64,000 nt of DNA from Syngnathus acus (Eukaryota > Chordata > Actinopteri > Syngnathiformes > Syngnathidae), in assembly GCF_901709675.1 (NCBI RefSeq), contig NC_051097.1, positions 565,039 through 629,038 on the forward strand, given 5' to 3'. The position numbers and the translations under genes are program-made. Numbering within the stretch: the stretch's first letter is position 1; every line of letters starts with the position of its first letter. The notes beneath the pieces are model-generated. The model had not been told where the DNA came from and ran no database searches. It saw only the letters and a program-made list of their open reading frames with translations. Of this stretch, positions 1 through 8,349 are shown in pieces.

Positions 1-293
1 CTGAGAATGCGCGTAGGAATACTGTCCACAGCCCTGCTACGGTTATTTAATGTTTTGGTTGCCCTGGTTACAGAGGCGTTGCTACACTAAAGGGAGGGGA
101 GATTGTGTCTGTAGCAACGCTGATTAGCTAAAGAATGTAGTGTGGTGTAAATTAGCACTCAACCAGCTGTTCGTCTCCTATTGTTGGCTGACTCGTCCGC
201 GAGTGAGATCAGATAGCTTGAATTGCCCGCAGGACTGTTCTAAAATTAGCTCAAATAGCGGCACTTGTCAGTGAGCTGCATCTATTTATTTTA
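1..293. other. Unassigned flank, then 72 bp of a hAT element
   Basis: I see no gene in 1-221. Bases 222-293 are nearly identical, in reverse complement, to the inner part of the hAT at 36751-37944, up to the exact point where a Tigger-type element is inserted in both copies. The rest of that hAT end is absent here. Confidence 0.6.
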
Positions 294-770
294 CAGTCAA
301 ACCTCGGTTTTCAAATGTCCCGGTTCTCGAACAAATCGATTTTTATTTGCTTCGGTAGTCGAACAAAATTCGGAGGTCGAACCTCGCGAGATGAGCCGGG
401 AGGACCGGAGAAAACCCGACCGCGCGGCCCGGATGCCGACTGACTCCGTTGTTATTGTATTTTCATTACTCTGAGGATTGTATTAATCCCCTAATCATGC
501 CTCCAAAGAAAGCAAGTGGGAGTAAAGCCATCCTAAAACACAAAGAAGCTCTTAAACCAATGCGACAGTGAGCGCCCGGCGCGCTGCGGTTACGCGATCG
601 GACCAAATTAAGCTCCCTGCGCACTGAGGTCCACTTAGATTTTGGAAAGTACATCAGGACTTTAAAAATAATTTCTAAATTTCAGCGACGGCTCTGTCAC
701 AATAATGCGACCAGCGCGGTGCAGTTGCACGGTCGGCGACGCGCTACGGTTGCGCGTTCGGCGGTGCGCT
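294..770 (+). mobile_element. Tigger-type DNA transposon fragment (CAGTCAAACCTCGG end)
   Basis: This starts with the terminal motif CAGTCAAACCTCGGTTTTC and matches the reverse complement of the complete copy at 36933-37816. It keeps a start codon at 497 followed by codons for MPPKKASGS, which looks like the first residues of a Tigger/jerky-type transposase, but the frame closes soon after. The second half is lost: homology stops at about 770, where a LINE begins abruptly. It is the older partner of the composite at 36.7 kb. Confidence 0.7.
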
Positions 771-779
771 CTAATATTA

Positions 780-2105
780 CTCCTAAAGATTTTATCTCAT
801 AAACTTGTTCAATATTGACATTATCTATTGTTACTTGAACCTGTGTTTCTAGTTTACGGTTTCCAAATACCATCAGTTTGGTTTTGTCTACATTCAATGA
901 TCATTTATTAATGTCAAACCATATTTTTAGTTTGGACAATTCAATTGTAATGGTCTTCAATAGTATCTTTAAGTTATTACCAGAACAGAAGATGTTGGTG
1001 TCGTCCGCAAAAATAATACGTTTAAAGATAGTTGACGCCTTACAAATATCATTTATGTACAGAATAAATAATATCGAGCCCAACACTGACCCCTGTGGGA
1101 CTCCACAGGTAATGTCTAGGCATGATGATATATGATTACCCATCTCAACAAACTGTTGTCTGTTAGTAATGCTACTTTTTAACCAGCTCAATACTACACC
1201 TCTCATCCCATATCTTCCCATTTTATACAATAATATGTTATGGTCAATGGTATCAAAAGCTTTTTCGAATCAATAAATCATCCTACCGCATATTCCTTAT
1301 TGTCAGGACAGTTAGTTATTTCTTCCGTCAAATCCATTAGTGCCATAGTTGTTGATCTATTTGTTCTAAATCCATATTGGCTGTCAGTTAACAAGTTGTG
1401 TATCTCAGTGAAGCTATCCAGTCTCACAATGAAAAGCTTCTCCAAGATTTTAGAGAATTGACATAATAGAGAAACAGGTCTATAATTTGTAAAGAGATGT
1501 TTATCTCCTGTTTCATACAGTGGGATAACCTTAGCCGTTTTCATTTTGCTTTGGAAGGTTTTAAAGGACAAATTACAGATGTATGTCAGAGGATTTACCA
1601 CTCCATCAACAACTTCCTTAATTAAGGCCATATCAACATCATTCCCATCTGTAGATGTTTTATTTTTGGATGATTTTATAATATCTAAAACTTCTTTCTC
1701 ATCAACTGGTCTCAAGAACATTGAACTTGGATTAATTTCAATACCATCTCCTCCTGCTCTTGCCTGCTCTATCGACGGGTCACTGATACCTTCAGCCAAT
1801 TTCGGTCCTACATTCATGAAAAATGCATTCAGATCATTGACCGCATCTTCCATATTGTTTATGGTCTTGTCATTATCCATGAAACGTTCAGGATACTTTG
1901 TGTTAGCAGCTCCTTTCCGGATAATACTGTTTAAAACCTTCCATATCCCTTTACTTTTATTTCTATTTTTTTCCATTAACTTGCTGGAGTAATCCTTCTT
2001 GCACCTCCTCATAATTTGCGTCATCTTATTTTTATACCTTTTGTACTTAATTTCTGTCTCTATGGTTCTATGCTTTATAAATTCTCGATACATAGAATGT
2101 ATATA
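780..2105 (-). pseudogene. LINE reverse transcriptase, frameshifted and 3'-truncated
   Basis: The enzyme would copy the element's RNA into DNA at the target nick. Frame one (about 1278-2105) gives the linker and fingers, including NYRPVSLLCQFSKILEK and SQYGFRTNRSTTMAL. The next frame (901-1230) gives GVPQGSVLG and the catalytic FADDTNIF. A third (about 775-897) gives NVDKTKLMVFGN and IKSLGVIL. The segment with the first catalytic aspartate falls in the frame break near 1270. Everything after SLGVIL is missing. It is non-functional as it stands. Confidence 0.8.
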
Positions 2106-2144
2106 AATACATACATACATACATACATACATACATACATACAT
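2106..2144. repeat. (CATA)n microsatellite
   Basis: About ten CATA units sit between the endonuclease N-terminus and the RT linker of the LINE. Read on the minus strand they give a MYVC repeat that fuses the two coding pieces into one open frame. That frame is an artefact of the repeat. Confidence 0.9.
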
Positions 2145-2146
2145 AA

Positions 2147-2300
2147 AATCTGCACCCTTCTCGGAGTTAATCCAAGTCTCAGAAATAGCTACAATATTGA
2201 ATTGCTTCTTAAAATGGTGTAAGTACTCCTTAATATGTTGAAAATTGGCATAAAGGCTTCTGCTATTAAAATGGATAATTGACGGTCCTTGATTTACATT
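2147..2300 (-). pseudogene. LINE AP-endonuclease N-terminal stub
   Basis: The minus-strand translation gives IIHFNSRSLYANFQHIKEYL and then FNIVAISETWINS. These are the first two conserved blocks of an APE-type endonuclease: the Asn of the NSRSL block and the Glu of the SETW block. The remaining blocks (Tyr, Asp-Asn, Ser-Asp-His) are absent, so target nicking is lost. The stub ends at the CATA repeat. Confidence 0.75.
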
Positions 2301-2514
2301 GATTTTGGCATTAAATTGGTCATCTGTGTAATAACCACAATTGCTGTTTACATTCTTAAGAAGTTGCTATCAGGGTCAATGTTATATTCAAATCCATGCA
2401 TGTCATGTTCTGTGAGTTCAACTATATCCGAAGAGTCTAATGCCATTTCAGTCTACAGTCATTTCCACAGGTTCATAATAGACAGCATTGTTACCTTGTG
2501 TAGTTGTCTGATTG

Positions 2515-3184
2515 TCACTGATACTTGTTCAATTCTTCTATACTTCTGACGACCATCCCTCTGGATTCCTCTGGCATTCCATTCAGCTTTATATAGACTT
2601 TGCAGTTTGCTGTCCATGTGGATTGGATCTTTCTGTTCTTTCGTAAAAAGCGAGCTTTCTTGGCAATATCCGCATTCTTTTTGGTAAAGTGCTCATTCAG
2701 GTAAACGTCGGATCCTCTCAGCATTTTCTTTTGTTTAACAGTGCCGTTTTATGTTTTCGGTTTGCAAATCTCAGTATTACAGCAGGTTTGTCGCTTGTCC
2801 TTCTCTGCGGGAGTGGGTGACAGGCCTCTATGCTACGCCCGTCCAGTTCTATGCCCTTGGACAGGAAAAAGGTTGTCACCTGTTGTTCCGCGCTGGTTGA
2901 GTCGGCCTGGTTGGTCTCATCGAAACCCCCACCGCCCGGGCAAATGACAGGGGTTTAATCGCAAGTCCAGTGACAAATATGTCGTTCATTCTTGTGTACT
3001 GCTCGAGGTCCGACACTCGATTTTCCAAATGTGCAATTGTTTTCTCCTCATTGAGTTGTTGTCGTAGCGTTCTAACTTCTTCAACCAAGTTGAGAATTGT
3101 TTTCTGCTCCAGTCTGACGGCCTCCATCTCCGCAGTCAGAAAATCGAGCGCTTCCTTCAGCTCTTTTTCCACTTTCGTCGGCAT
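2515..3184 (-). pseudogene. LINE ORF1 (coiled-coil RNA-binding protein), frameshifted
   Basis: The first piece (about 2935-3184) starts with MPTKVEKELKEALDFL. It has heptad-like Leu/Val spacing through LENRVSDLEQYTRMNDIFV, which suggests a coiled coil for oligomerisation. The second piece (2515-2724), in another frame, has SDVYLNEHFTKKNADIAKKA and a conserved KVYIKLNG segment. These fit the ORF1 proteins of CR1/jockey-type LINEs, which coat the element RNA. The stretch between the pieces has drifted. Confidence 0.65.
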
Positions 3185-3287
3185 GGTAAAAAGGTGGTAA
3201 AAAGAGTGTCCAACAGAGTTTCAACACTGGCTCAGAGGCGCCGTGATGGCAGCGCGTCCAAGCTAGGCGGAAAATACTGCTCCATGC

Positions 3288-3604
3288 GTATTTTCCTTTC
3301 ACTCTTGAGATCCTTGTTTTTGTTAATTCCTCTCCACGTTCGTTTCTTTGGCTGGAGCCCACTGCGTTGATATGGTTTAGGTTAGGTAAAAATGGTGATC
3401 ATTAGGAATACTTCAGGCAGCAACACTTACCCACCCGGGTCCAACAAGTGGACCCGCTGCGGTGATTAGGCACGAGGATGGATAGGCTGCTGTTTAGTCC
3501 TGTAGTGTCCTCTTTGAGATGAAACTCCGGATCCAAGATTTTCCTTTCACTCTTGAGATCCTTGGTTTTGTTAATCCCTTTCCACGTTCGTTTCTTTGGC
3601 TCTT
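3288..3604. repeat. 65-bp direct repeat in the LINE 5' region
   Basis: Bases about 3288-3352 and 3538-3602 both carry the same core, with TTCCTTTCACTCTTGAGATC followed by CCACGTTCGTTTCTTTGGCT, differing at a few positions. Tandem or dispersed repeats upstream of ORF1 are common in LINE promoters. Whether the repeat belongs to the LINE or to the neighbouring Copia is inference. Confidence 0.6.
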
Positions 3605-3701
3605 GAAAGCTGCTGCGTGGCAAGCGTTAGCTGCGTGGCCCTCAAATAAATACTGCAGCATAAAATGTGTTTTAATAAGTTTAAACACGTTTAAAACCCA
3701 C

Positions 3702-4217
3702 TTACAGGTTCACTACTTGTCTCTTGATCATATCATATACATCAGATGTACCACCTTGTGGATCTTTGTCTTTTACACTTGACTCCTGAGACGTCTCCCC
3801 GTTCTCGTTAGCCTCTTGTGTACTTCTGTCCTCCCTAGGGTGTCTCCATCTGCCCTCATCGTTTGGTTCTATGGTAACCGTCTGTGTCTGTTTCTCCGCA
3901 TTTTCTTTGTACATAACTTTGACAAGTCTGTGTTTCTGAACCTCCTCAGTGTCTGGGTGGTAAACCAAGTATGCAGGGCTGTTTTTGTCATAGCCTACAA
4001 AAAGACCTACGTCACACCTTAAGTCGAGTTTGCCCTTGTTTTGTTTGTAGGTATAACACTCAGACCCAAATTTTTGCATTTTGGACAAGTCTAGTGTTTT
4101 ACCTGTTAACATCTGGTAAGGGATTTTCCCTGTACGCTTGTTAAAACATCTGTTTCTCACTATGGCTGCCTGTTTGAACTGCATAGTTCCATAGACATTT
4201 AGGTAGACTAAGTTCAA
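3702..4217 (-). pseudogene. Copia integrase C-terminal region
   Basis: This continues the integrase in a shifted frame. Residues include NKRTGKIPYQMLTGKTLDLS, FGSECYTYKQNKGKLDLRCD and GLFVGYDKNSPAYLVYHPDT, the conserved block that follows the DDE core in Copia polyproteins. After it comes a hydrophilic, E/Q/N-rich linker. The expected reverse transcriptase never appears and the frame closes at VVNL. Confidence 0.8.
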
Positions 4218-5631
4218 CTAGCACGCATCTGCCCATCTCAAAAAGTGTACGCCAGCCCCTTTCAGCAGTCCCGTTTTGGTGGGGTGAGTATGGCGCTGAT
4301 GTCTTATGTCTGATACAGTTCTTCCTCAACAGAGTTTGAAACTCTCTGCACATGAATTCTGTTCCATTGTCTGACCTTATACACTTTACTTTTCCATAAG
4401 GTGCTGTATCCGCTGCCTGCATAGTATGGTTTTTTGCTTTAAGAAAGTATACAAACACTGCGTTTGGATAGTCATCTGTGAATGACTGCACATATTTGTA
4501 ACCATCAATAGAATCATTAGCAATTGGACTTGCTAGGTCTGTATGCACCATTTGTAAAGGAGCCTCTGCTCTCGTATCAGGGTTTCTATTTCGGGTTTGT
4601 GCAAACTTCCCCTGGATACATACTTTACACTCTCGATTTGGCTTTACAATAGCTCCCTTAATTTTCATACCATTCACCACATTCTGTAGTTTGAGGACAT
4701 CCTCGTAGTTGCAGTGGCCTAATATTTCGTGCCATGTCTGCATGTCATGACAAGTATTACATTGGTCAACATCATCACTCTCAGTGTGTAGATAATACAA
4801 CTTGCCGTATACATAGATGTTGAATTTTGTACCGTCTTTATATAAGAGCACGCTCTGTCCTTGCTTGAAAATGACTGTTGCTCCACAGGCAGTGACTGAC
4901 TTGACGGAAAAGATGTCTTGCGGGTAGGAGGGTATGAACAACGCATCCCTCAGCGTTGTCCTGCATGGTCGTCCTGTGTTGTCCACCAGGATCACCTCTG
5001 CAATCCCCTTGTGCTGAGCAACACCTCTGCACAAGGTGCCATCTGCCAGCTCAACACAGTGCATACCCGGCTTGAATGAGTCATCAAAACTTTTAAACTT
5101 GGATATAGCCGTGACAATATGGGAAGTAGCTCCAGTGTCGACCATCATCCCTTTCTTCGTGATAATGCACGCTGGGTGCTGGTCTCTCCCGATGTCCGCG
5201 TCCTTGATCCTAAAGGCGTAGTCTGCTTCTTCCGATCCTGATCCGTTGCTGCTCTCAGCTGCGACTTTCCTGGCACCATCTTGCTTCTCCTTACGTCTAT
5301 ATGTCGTGTCGTTGTGGGTGTCTTTCTTGCAATGGCCGCACCAAGTCTTTCGTCGACATGCTTTCACCCGGTGACCCTTCATGCCACACTTGAAACATAA
5401 TATGTTGACATCTTCATTTCTCCTGTCCTGTGCACTTGGCTTTGCGGGTCCCCGCCCAGCTCGTGAAACAGCGTGCATCACATTGTCGCTGGTCTCTGCT
5501 GTAATTAGGTTCTCTGTAGCTTCATAACTACGCAGCTTCGTTTTGAAATCGACCAACATTATCGTCTCTTCATGATGGGCTATATTTATTGCAAATGGTT
5601 TGAATTGTTCAGGCAGTCCCCTCAAAACCAT
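4141..5631 (-). pseudogene. Copia gag C-terminus, protease and integrase core
   Basis: This is a 496-residue open frame. A CCHC zinc knuckle (CFKCGMKGHRVKAC, residues 79-92) packages RNA. The aspartic protease active site is MVDTGATSH, around D165. The integrase zinc domain uses H301, H306, C335 and C338. The catalytic triad is D365 (HTDLASP), D421 (RSDNGTEF) and E457 (GTAERGW), with the usual D-x35-E spacing. So the protease and integrase cores look intact although the element is dead: frames break on both sides and RT is missing. Such enzymes process the polyprotein and insert the cDNA. Confidence 0.85.
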
Positions 5632-6070
5632 AGCAATTAGCAGGCCATCTCCAAACGTTCCGCAGCGCCGTAATGGTGGCCTCCGCCCTGATGATGTAGT
5701 TCGTTACCGTCTCTCTGCTCGATTTCTGGAACAAAGTCAGCGTGGTGTACAAGTTGATAATGCAGGCCTTCCCCTTCCCGGCATAATCCTCTCGCAAAAT
5801 CTTCCAAGCTATTCTTCCATTGTCCGGTGCATCGCTCATAATTAATATAAGGCTTTTGTCATCCAAAAACTGTGTTAACTCAGCTTAATCATCGGCGTTC
5901 TTTTTGCCATCGGATGCTCTCTCTTCTTCGCTGTTTGGTTCTTCCAGAATAGTTTCTTCAATCTTAATAAGTGCCAATGTCCAAGCATTTTGGTCTCCCA
6001 CAGCTCGTACTTCGTTTCATCTCCATCGAACATGAGTCGAGGCAGCCTACTTGCCCCTTAAGCCTCCATG
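5609..6070 (-). pseudogene. Copia gag N-terminal part, frame-broken
   Basis: The minus-strand codons near 6000-6050 read RLMFDGDETKYELWETKM and are followed by a lysine-rich segment, as in Copia gag proteins. A stop lies between this and the next open piece (5609-5866), which contains NGRIAWKILREDYAGKGKAC and LYTTLTLFQKSSRETVTNYI. Gag forms the particle. The start lies near 6069 and the frame is interrupted at least twice. Confidence 0.65.
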
Positions 6071-6146
6071 ATGCTCCCTGTTAGCAGTTAGCACGCAGTC
6101 CGTCGCGATTTTCTCTCGGCTTAAAACACTCTTCTCCGAGTTGCTC

Positions 6147-6160
6147 CTGGGCCCATAACC
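6147..6160 (-). promoter_or_regulatory. Copia primer-binding site complementary to the initiator-tRNA anticodon arm
   Basis: The minus strand reads GGTTATGGGCCCAG immediately inside the LTR. This is the complement of the vertebrate initiator tRNA-Met anticodon stem-loop (CTGGGCCCATAACC), not of a tRNA 3' end. Drosophila copia is known to prime from a cleaved 5' half of tRNA-iMet, so the same half-tRNA priming is inferred here. Confidence 0.65.
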
Positions 6161-6371
6161 TGTTGAGCTTCGCGCTGTTGTACTGCATGTGACTCGAAGA
6201 AAGAGTGCATTGGAGACAAAGAAGCTCCTCTTAGCCGCTTTTTTTATTAGGAACTATATACACCCTCTCTCGAGGTTTCTTCCAACTCTCTATTTGACAC
6301 ACTTGCGCCCCCCCAATGTCAAACAAATCACTGCATCTGAGTACACAAACATGAACATCTTGATCTTAACA
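6161..6371 (-). repeat. Copia LTR (5' LTR of the element)
   Basis: On the plus strand it begins TGTTGAGC next to the primer site and probably ends CTTAACA, giving matching ends TGTTRAG/CTYAACA. The length of about 211 bp fits Copia LTRs. The outer boundary is inferred from the TG...CA rule only, since the second LTR is missing. Confidence 0.5.
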
Positions 6372-6413
6372 GGATTTTTTCAATATAAATATTATTTATT
6401 GCACCCTGTGGTA

Positions 6414-6778
6414 GGTGGCACGGTGACGCACTGGTTAGCACGTCCGCCTCACAGTTCGGAGGGTGAGGGTTTGATTCCACCTCCGGCCCTCCCTGTGTGG
6501 AGTTCGCATGCTACCTCAGTGCCTGCATGGGTTTTCTCCGCGTCCTCCAATTTCCTCCCACATCCCAAAAACATGCTTGGTTGGCCGATTGAGCACTCCA
6601 AATTGCCCATGGGTGTGCGCGCGAGTACGGATGGTTGTTCATCTCTGTGCGCCCTATGATTGGCTGGCAACTGGCCCAGGGTGTTCCCCGCCTACTGCCC
6701 AATGACGGCTGGGACAGGGTCCAGCACGCCTGAGCCCCTGGGGACAAGCGGTACAGATAATGGATGGATGGGTGGACG
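6414..6778 (+). mobile_element. SINE with RTE/Rex3-type 3' tail, complete
   Basis: The 13-bp TSD GCACCCTGTGGTA flanks it at 6401-6413 and 6779-6791. The head GGTGGCACGGTGACGCACTG, with TTAGCACGTCCGCC and GGGTTTGATTCC, resembles a tRNA-like A/B-box promoter. The 3' end GGGGACAAGCGG...AATGGATGGATGG matches the 3' end of the Rex3 at 63.78 kb, which implies mobilisation by that LINE's machinery. It inserted at the outer side of the Copia LTR. Confidence 0.8.
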
Positions 6779-6791
6779 GCACCCTGTGGTA

Positions 6792-7715
6792 TCCCAACTC
6801 CTCGCAGATAGATGAGTCTTTGGTCATCTTCCACAGTGAGTCGCGATGAAACCTCTGTGGGAATTGGACGAGGATTTGCCTCGTTCGGTTTTCTTCCTTT
6901 CGGCCAGACAATGAGTGGAGTCTACAATGTGGTTGATGTTTGGTGCCCACAAAGGGGAGATTTTGATCAACACGTTGCCATCTTGCCAGAAGTCCCGATC
7001 TGATTCTGAACATCCAACGCAATTCTTATCATTGGGAAATTGTTTCTACACAATGCCAAGTTTTGAAGTTTCACCAAGTTTGTTTCATTCTCATATACCC
7101 TTAGACTCATGAAAAATAGAAATCTTTTTTATCTTGTTTGTATAATTGATAAATACACGTTACATGAAACGCCCCCAAACTGGTACCGACACCAGGATTA
7201 AACTCAGACTCATAATAAAAACATGTACAAGGAACAAGGCAGAATGTGACAAGTGTCCATTTCATGTTTATTTAGGATATTAGTTCACTCGTTTGTAATT
7301 TTTTCACTTTAGTAACTGCTGTTAAAATTACCCCGCGAGCATTTTGACGTCTAATAGACGTCTATTAGTGTGGAATAGATTTGGATAATACAGATAGCAT
7401 ACTAAAACGGTAGGAAACAAGCAGTGGGATCAGATATTTTGGCTCATCAAACTTAAAAGGAGATGAAATTTGGCCAAGTAAAATTTTTAAATTGGGAATA
7501 AGACATTTGGACCCAATTGAATTCAGTCAAAAGGGGGCTAGGTTGCTCAATGTACCTAATCAATACAATAGTTATTAGTTAATTACATCTCAGTAGACAT
7601 TATGTTGTCAGAGCGTTGTGTCCATTAAAAGGAGAGTTAAAAGTGCTGTAAGAAGTTTTGACCTTTAAATTAATTATGCATAAAAAGCGACAGTTAACAA
7701 CATGACAAAGTAAAA
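6792..7715. other. No gene recognised
   Basis: Mostly AT-rich sequence of no recognisable family. The one notable signal is at 7345-7370, where two AGACGTCTA-type palindromic units occur, the same motif that forms the satellite at 13.9 kb. Confidence 0.5.
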
Positions 7716-8349
7716 CATCAGACAAAGTAAAAAGCCAGAGGAATTAATCTGACTATTCTTTCCTAGCTTTTTGATAAGAATAATTGATTAAAATAGTTTT
7801 TTGGGAGCCATCTGATGCTGCATGCTCCCCCATAACACAGACCCATACTTAGCCTCTTGAGTAGAAATATTTATTGATAATTGTATTGAAACTTGGATTG
7901 ATGTATTTACGAAAGATTTAATTGGCGAGACTGTCCAAACGGGTAGAATTATTTTTAGGATTCAATGTTTGCTTGCTCACTTACATACTAAATTTGCTTG
8001 TTGTGGGATGAGAGTTGAGCTGTAAGGGCGAATGAATGGACATCAGACAAAGTAAAAAGCCAGAGGAATTAATCTGACTATTCTTTCCTAGCTTTTTGAT
8101 AAGAATAATTGATTAAAATAGTTTTTTGGGAGCCATCTGATGCTGCATGCTCCCCCATAACACAGACCCATACTTAGCCTCTTGAGTAGAAATATTTATT
8201 GATAATTGTATTGAAACTTGGATTGATGTATTTACGAAAGATTTAATTGGCGAGACTGTCCAAACGGGTAGAATTATTTTTAGGATTCAATGTTTGCTTG
8301 CTCACTTACATACTAAATTTGCTTGTTGTGGGATGAGAGTTGAGCTGTA
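7716..8349. repeat. Identical 309-bp tandem duplication
   Basis: Copy 1 is 7716-8024 and copy 2 is 8041-8349, separated by 16 bp (AGGGCGAATGAATGGA). Reading base by base I found no differences, so the duplication is recent, subject to conversion, or an assembly effect. Content is AT-rich and non-coding. Copy 2 ends exactly where the LINE at 8350 begins. Confidence 0.9.

Larger units (their letters stand above)
771..3700 (-). mobile_element. Non-LTR retrotransposon (jockey/CR1 group), broken
   Basis: Read on the minus strand, the element has a 5' region (about 3200-3700), an ORF1, a stub of an endonuclease and a long reverse transcriptase. It is unusual in lacking its 3' end: coding sequence runs straight into a broken Tigger element at 771, with no 3' UTR or tail. 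Most of the endonuclease is replaced by a CATA repeat at 2106-2144. The group assignment rests on the RT style and a separate coiled-coil ORF1. The boundary with the Copia fragment near 3700 is approximate. Confidence 0.7.
3702..6371 (-). mobile_element. Ty1/copia-type LTR retrotransposon, 3' half missing
   Basis: On the minus strand the order is LTR (6161-6371), primer site (6147-6160), gag, zinc knuckle, protease and integrase. Integrase preceding RT is the defining Copia order. RT, RNase H and the second LTR are absent: coding sequence stops at about 3702 just after the integrase C-terminal region. Two frameshifts (near 5620 and 4200) also break it. It abuts the LINE 5' region at lower coordinates and a SINE at higher coordinates. 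Confidence 0.85.

Noticed and set aside
2016-2222. Plus-strand frame with HTYIHTYI repeats near 2.1 kb
   Set aside because: Antisense translation of the CATA repeat inside a minus-strand LINE.
3430-3470. Hairpin CGGGTCCAACAAGTGGACCC as a terminator or riboswitch
   Set aside because: An 8-bp stem in a LINE 5' region of a eukaryote; no functional context.
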